DNA of 64,000 nt, from contig WGMT01000048.1 of the NCBI GenBank assembly GCA_016124945.1, positions 193,501 to 257,500 on the forward strand. The letters are read 5' to 3'. This document shows positions 17,819-26,215 of this stretch, one piece after another. Within the stretch, counting starts at the first letter, position 1. Each line of letters opens with the position of its first letter. The translations under genes and the position numbers were made by a program. The stretch comes from a bacterium (GTDB taxonomy: Bacteria > Chloroflexota > Anaerolineae > Caldilineales > Caldilineaceae). The notes beneath the pieces are model-generated. The model was not told where the DNA came from and ran no database searches. It was given only the letters and a program-made list of their open reading frames with translations.

Positions 17819-19834
17819 TCAATGACGTTTTCTGCGACTGCCGTCGGTATGAATGCCGAAGCCCAGCGCTGGGCGCAGCAGCGGCGTCCATTGGGCCAGG
17901 ATCAGGTGGCGAATGGCAGGGCTGACAGGTTGTTGGCGTACACGTTCGAGTACACGCAGCAGGTAGTAAGCAGGCGCAAGCTGAAAAGGCAGCACCACAA
18001 AATTTTGATAGGCGTCGAGGAACCAGGCAGGCGGTGTTCGCTCAGTGATCTGGGTGGGGAAATCTCCCTGGTTCATCTGCCGACGTAGTAGTGAGAGCAT
18101 GAAAGATCCTACGTCCATGAGTGGGTTGCCCAGCACCTGGTTGAATTCCCAGTCGATGACTCGCAGGGCGTTTCCCCCGTTTTCGTGGGCCATAAGGACA
18201 TTGGGCAGGGTGTAGTCGCCATGTTCGCTTGTGCGCGGCAGGGGATGATCGCGCACGGCTTGCGCATAGCGAACGGTGTAGGCCGTGAGCAGGGCGCGGT
18301 ACCCTTCGTCTTTGAGCAGTGGATCGGCAGATTCGGCCAGCGCGCCGATTTCGTCGATCAGTAGATCCGGCGTCCACGCGCCGTTGCGTGTGCGCTTGTG
18401 ATAGTCGGCCAGCCATTTGCCTGCGGCTGTGATATCGCCTTGCGCGTGGGGGCGTAGAGGGCGGCCCAGGATGCCTTCCGTCTCTTCGGTGTGCAGGCGT
18501 GAGGGCGTGTCACCCTCTCCGGGGGCCTCCACGACACGCACGGCTTTGTAGATCTCGTTTGCCTGGTTCATCAACAAGAACGTCGTTTTCACCTGGGCGT
18601 TGATGCCCATGGTTAGGCGCACAAAGCTCTGCGGCGGCGGTGTACGGTTGACAATCCGCGCCTGAATGTTGGGCGTGCCGGCGTCACCGCTGGTGCTGGC
18701 GTCACCGCTGGTGACGGCACTAGAAGTATCGGTGGCGGCGACGATCAAAAAGTGGGGTGCCAACAGCCGGATCAAGAGCCCAAGCAGACGGTGTGGTATG
18801 TGCAACGCCAGTTTTGCCAGCAGGCGCACCGGGCGCCCCGCTGCCTGAAAGACCAGCTTTTCTGTCATGTAGCGGATGCTGCGCCCATCGAGTGGGCCGC
18901 TCATGCGTGGATAGCTGTAGCTGGGCCACGCCCAGTAGATGGCGCTGCGGGCGAATCCGGCGCGGCGCAGCAGATTATTGTATCCCCACGACGAGTAGGT
19001 GTAGGTGTGGTAACCTGTGTTTTCGCCATTTTTGGAACCACTGTGTGAAGTGCGGCGCGCTTGCCAGTCGGCCAGGCCACGTGGCATAAGCGAAGTGAAG
19101 GGGCGGCCACTGTGATCTTTGGCCCCCAGGAAGTATTGTGCGCCCAGCCGATTTTCAATGCCCAGGTAGAGTTGCCCCCCCGGCTTCAGCACCCGCTTTG
19201 CTTCGGTCAACAGCGCCAGTTGCATTTCTCTGGGTGGGCGGGCCGGATCCAGGTGCCCGATCCATTCCAACAGGCCGCTCAACACCACAAGATCAACCGA
19301 CTTGTTGGCAAGAGGCAGGTGGTAGGGCAGGGCACGCAGGATCTGCAAGTTGTGCACCTCTTCGGCACCGGCGCGGATACTCTGAAAGCGCAGCCTCTCC
19401 ATGTCGGTATCGACGCTGTAGACCGTCTTGTAGAAGCGGGTGAGTGGAAATGCCTGTGCACCCCAGTCGCTGCCCAGGCAGACGCAGACGTCGTTGGCGT
19501 TTTCATCGTAACAGTGGAAGAGCCACCCTAGTCGAACCGGATCGCTAATGTAGGCGATCTTGTGCAGTGCGCCTTGAAAGTTTTTGATGATCGCCGCAAA
19601 CCACCCTTCTTGCGCGGCGTCGCTGCTGATCTGTAACAACTCAATACGCCCAGGAATATGACCGGGCAACGTCTGCTCGGGGATGCAGTCGATCACGCCT
19701 TCGCTGTTGACGATCCGTGTGCCGCAGTGCGCGCACACACTTGCGTCTCCATTGGCAAGCACGGGTTGAATGGGGTGCCAGCAGGCAGGGCACCGCAGAT
19801 CGGCAACGTGCTGTCCATGCCTCTGAATCGTCAT
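17819..19834 (-). CDS. Zinc-ribbon methyltransferase fused to aminoglycoside-phosphotransferase-like kinase
   Basis: Protein of 671 aa with three parts. An N-terminal zinc ribbon (CPAC and CAHC, residues 14-38) is followed by a class I SAM-dependent methyltransferase (about 100-270; VCVCLGSDWG, VDLVVLSGLLEW, EAKRVLKPGG). The C-terminal half (about 380-650) is phosphotransferase-like, with the Brenner motif SEHGDYTLPNVL and the metal motif VIDWEF. It probably modifies the cell-surface glycan or its lipid-linked precursor by methylation and phosphorylation, for example to cap chain ends; this is inference. It sits between the flippase (3-base gap) and the GH84-like gene. TSGDA-type repeats occur in the linker. 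Confidence 0.75.
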   Translation of the reverse strand: MTIQRHGQHVADLRCPACWHPIQPVLANGDASVCAHCGTRIVNSEGVIDCIPEQTLPGHIPGRIELLQISSDAAQEGWFAAIIKNFQGALHKIAYISDPVRLGWLFHCYDENANDVCVCLGSDWGAQAFPLTRFYKTVYSVDTDMERLRFQSIRAGAEEVHNLQILRALPYHLPLANKSVDLVVLSGLLEWIGHLDPARPPREMQLALLTEAKRVLKPGGQLYLGIENRLGAQYFLGAKDHSGRPFTSLMPRGLADWQARRTSHSGSKNGENTGYHTYTYSSWGYNNLLRRAGFARSAIYWAWPSYSYPRMSGPLDGRSIRYMTEKLVFQAAGRPVRLLAKLALHIPHRLLGLLIRLLAPHFLIVAATDTSSAVTSGDASTSGDAGTPNIQARIVNRTPPPQSFVRLTMGINAQVKTTFLLMNQANEIYKAVRVVEAPGEGDTPSRLHTEETEGILGRPLRPHAQGDITAAGKWLADYHKRTRNGAWTPDLLIDEIGALAESADPLLKDEGYRALLTAYTVRYAQAVRDHPLPRTSEHGDYTLPNVLMAHENGGNALRVIDWEFNQVLGNPLMDVGSFMLSLLRRQMNQGDFPTQITERTPPAWFLDAYQNFVVLPFQLAPAYYLLRVLERVRQQPVSPAIRHLILAQWTPLLRPALGFGIHTDGSRRKRH

Positions 19835-19837
19835 GGG

Positions 19838-21148
19838 CTAAGCACCTGTCTCTGCTTGTTCGATGGTAGATGAAACGCTTTTGGGGTTGCGTTTCTGCCA
19901 CTGCCACCAGATCTGGCAGACGATCAGGATCACAATCTGTGACGCCAGCCAGCCGATCCCCGCGCCGAGGAAGCCGATTTGGCTGATGCCGATGTAGATG
20001 AAGATAAGCCCGGTGACGCTGTTGGTGATGCGTAACACGGTCATGGCGCGCAGGCGGTCGTGGACCAGCAAGTGGCTGCTAAAGAGCGAGATCAACACTG
20101 TGGGCACCGCAGACACAGCGACGAAATCGAGCAGCCCCAGCCCTTCTTCCACGTAATTTGGGCCGTAGATCCCCAGGATCAGCGGCCCGGCGAGAACAAT
20201 GGCCGCAGCCATGCCGCCGCTGAGCAACGTGCCCAACAGGGCAGCCCGCTTAAAGAGCGCACCGGCGGCGGCAGGGTTGTTGGCGCCTTCGGCAAAGAGC
20301 GACTGAGACATTGAACTCACCCACGTAGAGACAGCGCGCCCGATGGTCCACACCACGAAGAAGTACGCGCCTCTCTGCGGCCCGAACTGGTTGATGATCA
20401 ACAGCGGCAACAGGGTGTCGGGCACTTTGTGGAACTGATCGGCAACGTAGTTGATGAACGAGTATCGCGCGAACGTCTTACGCACGGCGGGCGCCAGGAA
20501 ATCGCGCAGTGCAAAGCCGAAACGAAAACCTGGGTGCGCCTTCGGCAACGCCTGCCACGAGAAGAGCACACTGAAAATGGCCGCCAACATGTGGGCCACC
20601 AGGGCTGCCGTAAAGCCGGGCATCACAAACTGCAGGGCAACCAGCAACACCACGGCGATGGCCATGTGTCCTGTTTGGCGGGTGAAGGAGTAGATCACCT
20701 GTCGCTTGGCCACGAAGACCCAATGTAGCAACGTAGAGAGGCTCCAGTTCACCACCAGCACCACGAAGAAGAGTAAGTAGATGGGGTGATCGTAGAGCGG
20801 CAGCAGTGCAGGCGACCACCAGCGCAAGAAGAGCAGGAAGAGCACGGCCAGCACCAGCCCCATCAACGCCGAAGTGACCAGCGCCATGCTAAGCAACCGG
20901 TTTGGATCTTCGGCTTTGGGCAGGTGACGGGTGAGGCCATAGCCCAGCCCCAATTGCGCCAACCCCGAAATCAGCATCGTGGCCGACATAATGCCTGAAG
21001 CCAGGCCCACGTCTGTATCGGCCATCAAGCGCGCCGCCAGCGCCCAAAAGACGAATCCAAAGATCGTCCCCAGGGCGCGCATGGCGATAAGTAGATAGCT
21101 GTTGAAATAGAGCGGCGTGCGTAGATGTGTCTTGAGCCAGGCAATCAC
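19838..21148 (-). CDS. Polysaccharide flippase, Wzx/MATE-like
   Basis: Protein of 436 aa with about 12-14 hydrophobic helices and the Wzx-like N-terminus FGFVFWALAARLM...DVGLASG. It flips undecaprenyl-linked repeat units or related lipid-linked sugars across the membrane. The start was set to a GTG that overlaps the TGA of the upstream gene by 4 bases (GTGA). The frame is open for another 77 codons upstream, but that part is the shadow of the DUF1616 gene. It is translationally coupled to that gene. Confidence 0.85.
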   Translation of the reverse strand: MIAWLKTHLRTPLYFNSYLLIAMRALGTIFGFVFWALAARLMADTDVGLASGIMSATMLISGLAQLGLGYGLTRHLPKAEDPNRLLSMALVTSALMGLVLAVLFLLFLRWWSPALLPLYDHPIYLLFFVVLVVNWSLSTLLHWVFVAKRQVIYSFTRQTGHMAIAVVLLVALQFVMPGFTAALVAHMLAAIFSVLFSWQALPKAHPGFRFGFALRDFLAPAVRKTFARYSFINYVADQFHKVPDTLLPLLIINQFGPQRGAYFFVVWTIGRAVSTWVSSMSQSLFAEGANNPAAAGALFKRAALLGTLLSGGMAAAIVLAGPLILGIYGPNYVEEGLGLLDFVAVSAVPTVLISLFSSHLLVHDRLRAMTVLRITNSVTGLIFIYIGISQIGFLGAGIGWLASQIVILIVCQIWWQWQKRNPKSVSSTIEQAETGA

Positions 21149-22071
21149 GGCTGTCTGCTTTCTCTTTGTTGCATAGATTCGTCTTGTAGCCAGAAACGCA
21201 GTTGCGCCACTGGAACGTGCTCTTTTGTGTTGGCGTCTGGTTCTCGGCTCAACTGCGTTGAACCCTCGGCGCTTTCTTGGGAATTGTCGGTAGCAATCCC
21301 GGTGATGTCGAAGAGCAGCAGATCGAGCCGGGCGACCGCCTCTCCCACGGGCAAGGGGATCTCTAGATCGCCTGCCCAACGTTCTTTGTCTTCGAGGGTG
21401 GGGTAGATCGGCAAACTCAGGGCGACGCCATCCAGATGGGCTTCAAAACGATAGGTGCGCGGCTGGTCTTCACGGTTGATCACCTCTACCGGCAAAACGA
21501 GTAAATTGTCTCGTTGAGCATATTCAATACCCGTGGCTTCATAGTTGGCGGGCGACAGGTAAAACTCGGTGAGGCCGTGGCCTGCCGGATTGTTGTACGA
21601 AGTAAATACAGCGCCCCCGAGGATGATCAGCAGCAGCCCGCCGCCCACAACATGGGCGGGCAGATGGACGGACACTGCTTGCCACAGCTTCTGGATTGCC
21701 CCTTGTTGGATTGTCAACTGCCCTGCACCGCCATGACCGATCTGCGCCAACACACCACGATCCTCGGGGCGAGCGGGAGCGTTCAGAAAGGCGCGCCCCA
21801 TCCATCCTGCCCAGAAGAGCAGCGTAAATCCCGAGAGCCACAGCCCAAGACGCATAGGCGTCATGCCGTCGGCCAACCGCGCCAGGGCGTAGGCTGTCAA
21901 TGCCGTGAGGCAGAGGCTAGAGAGTGTGCTCAGGTAGAAATGCTCCGCTCGGTTGAGCTTTTTGGGCGGGAAGAGGCAGCCCATCAAGGCCGCGCCCGGC
22001 AGGTAGCCGATCAAGCAGATGGCTATGGGCACGCGGATCACTTGCACTATTGTCGTTAAGATCTCGTTCAT
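21145..22071 (-). CDS. DUF1616 domain membrane protein
   Basis: Protein of 308 aa with four hydrophobic segments (about 12-32, 46-66, 74-92, 140-160), followed by a soluble domain (about 165-300) with FYLSPANYEATGIEY and VINREDQPRTYRFEAHLDG. This pattern fits DUF1616, which is found in archaeal and bacterial surface-glycan loci and has no proven activity. Its ATG overlaps the stop of the GT-C-like gene (ATGA), and its stop overlaps the flippase start, so the three are coupled. Confidence 0.7.
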   Translation of the reverse strand: MNEILTTIVQVIRVPIAICLIGYLPGAALMGCLFPPKKLNRAEHFYLSTLSSLCLTALTAYALARLADGMTPMRLGLWLSGFTLLFWAGWMGRAFLNAPARPEDRGVLAQIGHGGAGQLTIQQGAIQKLWQAVSVHLPAHVVGGGLLLIILGGAVFTSYNNPAGHGLTEFYLSPANYEATGIEYAQRDNLLVLPVEVINREDQPRTYRFEAHLDGVALSLPIYPTLEDKERWAGDLEIPLPVGEAVARLDLLLFDITGIATDNSQESAEGSTQLSREPDANTKEHVPVAQLRFWLQDESMQQRESRQP

Positions 22072-24050
22072 GGCGCGGTATAGATTAGATACATCTTTTC
22101 GAGATGGCGTTCAGGCACAAACATCAAAAAAGTGCCGCCATTGTCGTAGACGGTGTTCACACCAGGCAGGTCACGGCGCGCTTGAATCGCTTCGACGGAG
22201 CGGAACTCGGCCTGTTCTCCGTAAGCGCCCGCTGCACCGGGGACATGGTAGAGCACGTAGGCCGGTCGCGGCGTCGGCCAGGTGCCATAGTGAAAATGCC
22301 GTCTGGCCGTTACATTCAGGTAGATCCCGGCCTGCTGATACGTACGATAGTCGGCGAAGATGTCGAAAGCTCCGTCTACCTGTTCATAGGCAAACTCGAT
22401 ACCGTGGCGCTGGTAGTCGCTATTGACCTGGTGCTGCCAGAAAAGCGGCGTTGTCCCATCGGTGCCGGAAATGCGCGCCCGCGGTACCATCGGTTGATAG
22501 GGAAAGAGCTGAAGTGCAGAAAAAAGGAAGACAATCCCCACCAGCGGTGCGATCATTGTGTTGGGGGCTATGTGGGGCCGGTGTTGGTTGAACAGCGTCA
22601 CCACTTTCCACAGCCCGTAGCCGGCAACGGGGGCGCTTACGGCCATCACGTAGAGCAGATAGCGCTTGTAGCCGTGTTTGGCAAAGCCCGTCGCCAGCGT
22701 CGTCACCAGGATGAAGCAGAAGAGAGCACAGAGAATGAAAAAGAGCCGCACCATCTGCGGTGTGCGTTGTTCGGGCGTACGCATGCGCCAGGTACGGTAA
22801 AGCGCCCAGGTGCTGAAGATTCCACCCAGAGCCACAAAGCCAAGCATGGCGGCATCGCGGGCATGATTGATTAACAGCGAAAAGATCAGATCTATTGTGC
22901 TTAGGGTGAACGCACGCTCAGGGATCAAAATGCCTTCACTGGCCTCCTGTGTCTCTACCACCTGTGAAAAGATGCGTATGTTGCTCATCAACTGTTCCCA
23001 GATAGGTGTGGCAACGAAACGCCAATAGAGCAGCGTACACACAAAGCCGATGGCGCCCACGATCACGAGTGAAAATGCCGCCCGCCAGATCCAGACCTGT
23101 CGATAGGCTACCCTCTCCCAAAGCCAGACGAAGATCAACCCAAAAACACCTGTAATCCCAAAAACCAGTGGAATCATCAATGAACTAATGGCGTGCCAGA
23201 TGATCAATGTCAGGCTCATGAATGCCATGAGTGCGATAAAGCCAGGACGCATTGAGGGGGTAGCGATACTTTGTAGGATCACCATGCTCAGGAGTGGGCT
23301 GACAATGAGAATCGCAAACGAGGTGCCGTTGGGCAGATAAAGCATCGGCAGCGACATCCCCGAAAAGATCACCACACAGCGCAGCAGAAGCCGTGGCATC
23401 TTCACCCGGTTGAAGAGCAGGTAAGTACCCAGGGGGATCAGGCCGCCCATAAAGGCAGGCACGATCTTGGCCCAAAAGGTGACCGGCAGACCCGAAAGCT
23501 GGGCCAGCGAAGCCACCAGCAGGTGTAAGCCTGGCGTGTAGGCGTAGACGTTGTTGTCTGTGACGCCATTTTCGGCCAGTGTGCGCATCATAGAAAAGTG
23601 GATAGAGGCATCAATGGTCGATGCATAGATGTAGCTGTACTTCAGCATCGACGCGCTGTAGACGGTGAAGACGAAAAGCGACGTGAGCATGGCCGTGCGC
23701 CCAGGATCGAGATCCTTGTAGATGGTGATCACGTAGCAGATCAGCGCCGCCAGCAACGGTTGCCACACGCCTTCAAGGATCCACGTGTCTTGGTAGCCGT
23801 AGTTAAGCCCGATAGCAGCAAAAAATGCCCAAACCAGCGCAGCCAGAAACCCCCAAAACGCCACCTGCAAGAGATGTGTTACCAACCAGCGAGCAGCGAC
23901 CGGCATCTGCTCCTGTACACGTAAACGATGTTGCCTATATGTGGTTGTCTCTTGCACAGTGTCTTCAGCCACAGTGTTTCTAATCACAGTGTTTCTAATC
24001 ACAGTGTTTCTAATCACAGTGTTTCTAATCATTGACTTCGTTGTTTTCAT
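22068..24050 (-). CDS. Large polytopic membrane protein, GT-C-like glycosyltransferase/polymerase
   Basis: Protein of 660 aa with about 12 transmembrane helices in the first 500 residues. A periplasmic loop with IYASTIDASIHF and NNVYAYTPGLHLL after the second or third helix is typical of GT-C membrane glycosyltransferases or O-antigen polymerases. A C-terminal soluble part (about 530-650) resembles that seen in such enzymes. The N-terminus contains four IRNTV repeats coded by a 15-base tandem repeat, so translation may instead begin at the Met near residue 49. Likely a polymerase or transferase using lipid-linked sugars. Confidence 0.65.
   Translation of the reverse strand: MKTTKSMIRNTVIRNTVIRNTVIRNTVAEDTVQETTTYRQHRLRVQEQMPVAARWLVTHLLQVAFWGFLAALVWAFFAAIGLNYGYQDTWILEGVWQPLLAALICYVITIYKDLDPGRTAMLTSLFVFTVYSASMLKYSYIYASTIDASIHFSMMRTLAENGVTDNNVYAYTPGLHLLVASLAQLSGLPVTFWAKIVPAFMGGLIPLGTYLLFNRVKMPRLLLRCVVIFSGMSLPMLYLPNGTSFAILIVSPLLSMVILQSIATPSMRPGFIALMAFMSLTLIIWHAISSLMIPLVFGITGVFGLIFVWLWERVAYRQVWIWRAAFSLVIVGAIGFVCTLLYWRFVATPIWEQLMSNIRIFSQVVETQEASEGILIPERAFTLSTIDLIFSLLINHARDAAMLGFVALGGIFSTWALYRTWRMRTPEQRTPQMVRLFFILCALFCFILVTTLATGFAKHGYKRYLLYVMAVSAPVAGYGLWKVVTLFNQHRPHIAPNTMIAPLVGIVFLFSALQLFPYQPMVPRARISGTDGTTPLFWQHQVNSDYQRHGIEFAYEQVDGAFDIFADYRTYQQAGIYLNVTARRHFHYGTWPTPRPAYVLYHVPGAAGAYGEQAEFRSVEAIQARRDLPGVNTVYDNGGTFLMFVPERHLEKMYLIYTAP
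23962..24029. repeat. 15-base tandem repeat in coding sequence
   Basis: About four copies of acagtgtttctaatc, read on the minus strand as IRNTV. The period of 15 keeps the frame. Confidence 0.9.
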
Positions 24051-24094
24051 TCACGTTTTGATTCATAGATTGATTCATAGATTCGTTCACAAAT

Positions 24095-24712
24095 TCATTC
24101 ACGGCTCGGTAGATAGGTGAGTGCTTCATGCGACTTCAACTTTGCCCGCACCGCCTCGTCGCTATCAAACAGGTAGATGTCCAGTGGGAACCAGTTAAAA
24201 AGGGCCCGGCTGCGTTCGGCCAAAATGAACCAGCCTGCCCTCAGCCCATTGATCAGGCCTGGTCTGCGTAAAATGCGCACGTCCAAATCTGAATCGCTGC
24301 GACCGGCGTCGTGGGCCAGGCTCCCACATACTGCGGCGTAGACGATGGCCGGGTTTTGCTGTGCGCGGCTACCTAGCGCCTGGGCATAGGTTGTCAATTG
24401 GCCGGGGGCAAGGTGAACCAATCCATAGTTGGCACCCAACGCACAGATCTGTGCGTTGAAGATGAAGTTCACCGTGTGGGCCAGTACCAGACCCACCACT
24501 ATCGCCGCCGGCCACACCATCCAGATGCTCAACACCAGCGCAAAAACAACCGCCAGCAGCACGTCCAGCGCCAGCTTGAAGCGTCGTTCACTGCGATCCA
24601 TGTAGAGCATGCTCTGAAAGAGCCAATGCCCACCGGCGGCAACCACAAAATTGAGCAGACGCCCAATCGAAGGGGCGGCGCGGCCTTGGGCTGAAGAGGA
24701 TCGACTTTTCAT
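24095..24712 (-). CDS. Membrane-anchored nucleotidyltransferase-domain protein
   Basis: Protein of 205 aa. Two adjacent hydrophobic segments (about 48-64 and 68-86) are followed by a minimal nucleotidyltransferase domain with CGSLAHDAGRSDSDLDVR (about 128-146), the GS...SDxDL signature of the DNA polymerase beta superfamily. It may transfer a nucleotide to a protein or glycan intermediate; the substrate is unknown. It starts 5 bases after the small protein gene. The stop lies beside a 12-base tandem repeat (aatctatgaatc). Confidence 0.7.
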   Translation of the reverse strand: MKSRSSSAQGRAAPSIGRLLNFVVAAGGHWLFQSMLYMDRSERRFKLALDVLLAVVFALVLSIWMVWPAAIVVGLVLAHTVNFIFNAQICALGANYGLVHLAPGQLTTYAQALGSRAQQNPAIVYAAVCGSLAHDAGRSDSDLDVRILRRPGLINGLRAGWFILAERSRALFNWFPLDIYLFDSDEAVRAKLKSHEALTYLPSRE

Positions 24713-24717
24713 GGTGG

Positions 24718-24930
24718 TTACTCGTGTGGGTAAGAAAGTTCGTCGTTGCTGTAGCGGATACGCAAGTAGGTAAACATTTCGTCGAGCGACGAAAAGTACT
24801 TGCTCTCTCCACTAACAATGTGTTCCACTTGCGCGATCCACTCACTCTCGTCGTCGGCCTCGCGCCACATGCGCACGAGAAACGAGATGTACTGCGGCGT
24901 AGGGGTGCTGGTTTCGTACGTGGGTAGCAT
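24718..24930 (-). CDS. Small conserved soluble protein
   Basis: A 70-aa product with the pattern YISFLVRMWRE...WIAQVEHIVSGE...FSSLDEMFTYL. I recognise this as a recurring small protein in Chloroflexota, with no known function. The ATG chosen has a GAGGAA site 12 bases upstream; the open frame extends upstream but that part is low-complexity and basic. It is the first gene of the leftward operon ending with the GH84-like gene. Confidence 0.6.
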   Translation of the reverse strand: MLPTYETSTPTPQYISFLVRMWREADDESEWIAQVEHIVSGESKYFSSLDEMFTYLRIRYSNDELSYPHE

Positions 24931-25515
24931 CTGTTGCACTTGTTCCTCACTACGTCGGGTAAAGGCTTTTGAACGGAAACTACAGGTGCAACGCACTGGC
25001 CGGCGAACACTCGGCCCCATTTGCTTTCGGCTGGCTGGTTGTACCTGTAGCGCGATACAGTTACTGTGCACGAACGCCGTCGTGCTCCTATGGTGAGTTT
25101 ACAAGTCGTGCCGGGGATCCTCACCTGCCGTGAGACATGACTTGTGCACGACCTTTTCGTGCGGCAAGTATGACTTCACTGTGACAGGGTGACTTTGTGG
25201 GCAAATTCGTGCAGTGTATCTGCAACTACCTTCCGGGTAGGGGGGCAGGATGGGCATAGGCGTTAAGTTAGGGTGGAGCGCAAGTGCCGGGGACTTCACG
25301 TTGGACATGTCGCCAGGAGTGGATATCCCGTCTCGCTGCGGCGAAAAGTCTCCGGCACTTGCTCGTACGGCGCTTAAGTTAACGCCTCTGGGCAGGATGG
25401 TGAGTGCCTATGACTCGGCCTGCCCCCTTCTCGGACGGTTCAATTCTGAGGCAACATGTCGTCATCAACAGGGGATGGAAATCCAGGTCGGTGCAGGCGA
25501 CTAGCGCAGGGGATA
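24931..25515. other. Intergenic region with long imperfect palindrome
   Basis: No gene is seen. The stretch 25259-25387 is a palindrome: arms 25280-25296 and 25346-25362 match with one mismatch (gcaagtgccggggactt), and outer arms with ggcgttaagtta-type sequence lie at 25259-25270 and 25375-25387. The tt(a)acttaa core resembles that of the 58-base repeat. A direct repeat ggcaggatgg flanks it. A second imperfect palindrome lies at about 25100-25147. Confidence 0.5.
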
Positions 25516-26022
25516 CTACAACTTCTGACGTGTTGAACTGTTGGCTCGCCAACGCCGTAACAGCGCGTTGCAACGCGCCATCAGTAGATCGGGCGGGGTT
25601 TGGTATGAGAGAATTGCATCGATGCCGGAACGCAGCGCCAATACAAGCTGTTCGCTGGAATAGTTCTGTGTGAGCAGCACCAGCGGCACACGGCTCCTAA
25701 TGCGCACACGAATGGCTGCCATCTGTACAATGCTGTCGAAATCGTCAAACGCATTGATCAAGACCATGTCTACGCCGTTGAGCAGTTGCACCGTGAGTTC
25801 AGGCAGTGTGCTCCACCGAACTTCGATCCCTTGCTGCCGCAACTGCCTGTAAAGTTCGCTTTGTGGATGAGTTAAGTCGTCAACGCTATTGTTGGCAACG
25901 CTATTGTTGGCAACAATAGCGTTGTAGGCGTCTTGGTGGATCCACAAAATAGAGGGCCGATGTAGACGGTCTCCACTGAGCGGTGGTTCAAAATTGGGTG
26001 ACGTATTAGGGCAAATACTCAT
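25516..26022 (-). CDS. Degenerate response-regulator receiver protein
   Basis: Protein of 168 aa with a receiver-like fold from about residue 24 to 156. The pattern ILWIHQDAYN, VDMVLINAFDD, PLVLLTQNYSSEQLVLALRSGIDAILSY follows CheY-type strands and helices. The phospho-acceptor Asp is replaced by Asn (N90), the acidic pair by HQ (29-30), and the conserved Lys by Tyr/Gln (140-141). The conserved Thr is kept (T118). It therefore probably works without phosphorylation, perhaps by protein interaction. A 15-base tandem repeat codes the inserted NNSVANNSV segment. It lies beside a NarL-type two-component pair. Confidence 0.6.
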   Translation of the reverse strand: MSICPNTSPNFEPPLSGDRLHRPSILWIHQDAYNAIVANNSVANNSVDDLTHPQSELYRQLRQQGIEVRWSTLPELTVQLLNGVDMVLINAFDDFDSIVQMAAIRVRIRSRVPLVLLTQNYSSEQLVLALRSGIDAILSYQTPPDLLMARCNALLRRWRANSSTRQKL

Positions 26023-26215
26023 TTTGTTTATTGAAATCTGCGATGTTGAGTATTTAATTTGAGTGTGGGGGTGCCAAAAGTATAGATAAAATCTTCGAGT
26101 TGTACAAATCTAGATCTTTGGTAACCGTTATGGTCTTACGCATTGGTTCAGGCGTCCTTATGTGATGTGATCCCGATTAGGGCTGGTGTGTCGCACTGGA
26201 AGTTTGCCAGGTATA

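Noticed and set aside
21149..21379. 77-residue extension of the flippase
   Set aside because: It runs through the coding sequence of the DUF1616 gene in another frame; the GTGA overlap gives the better start.
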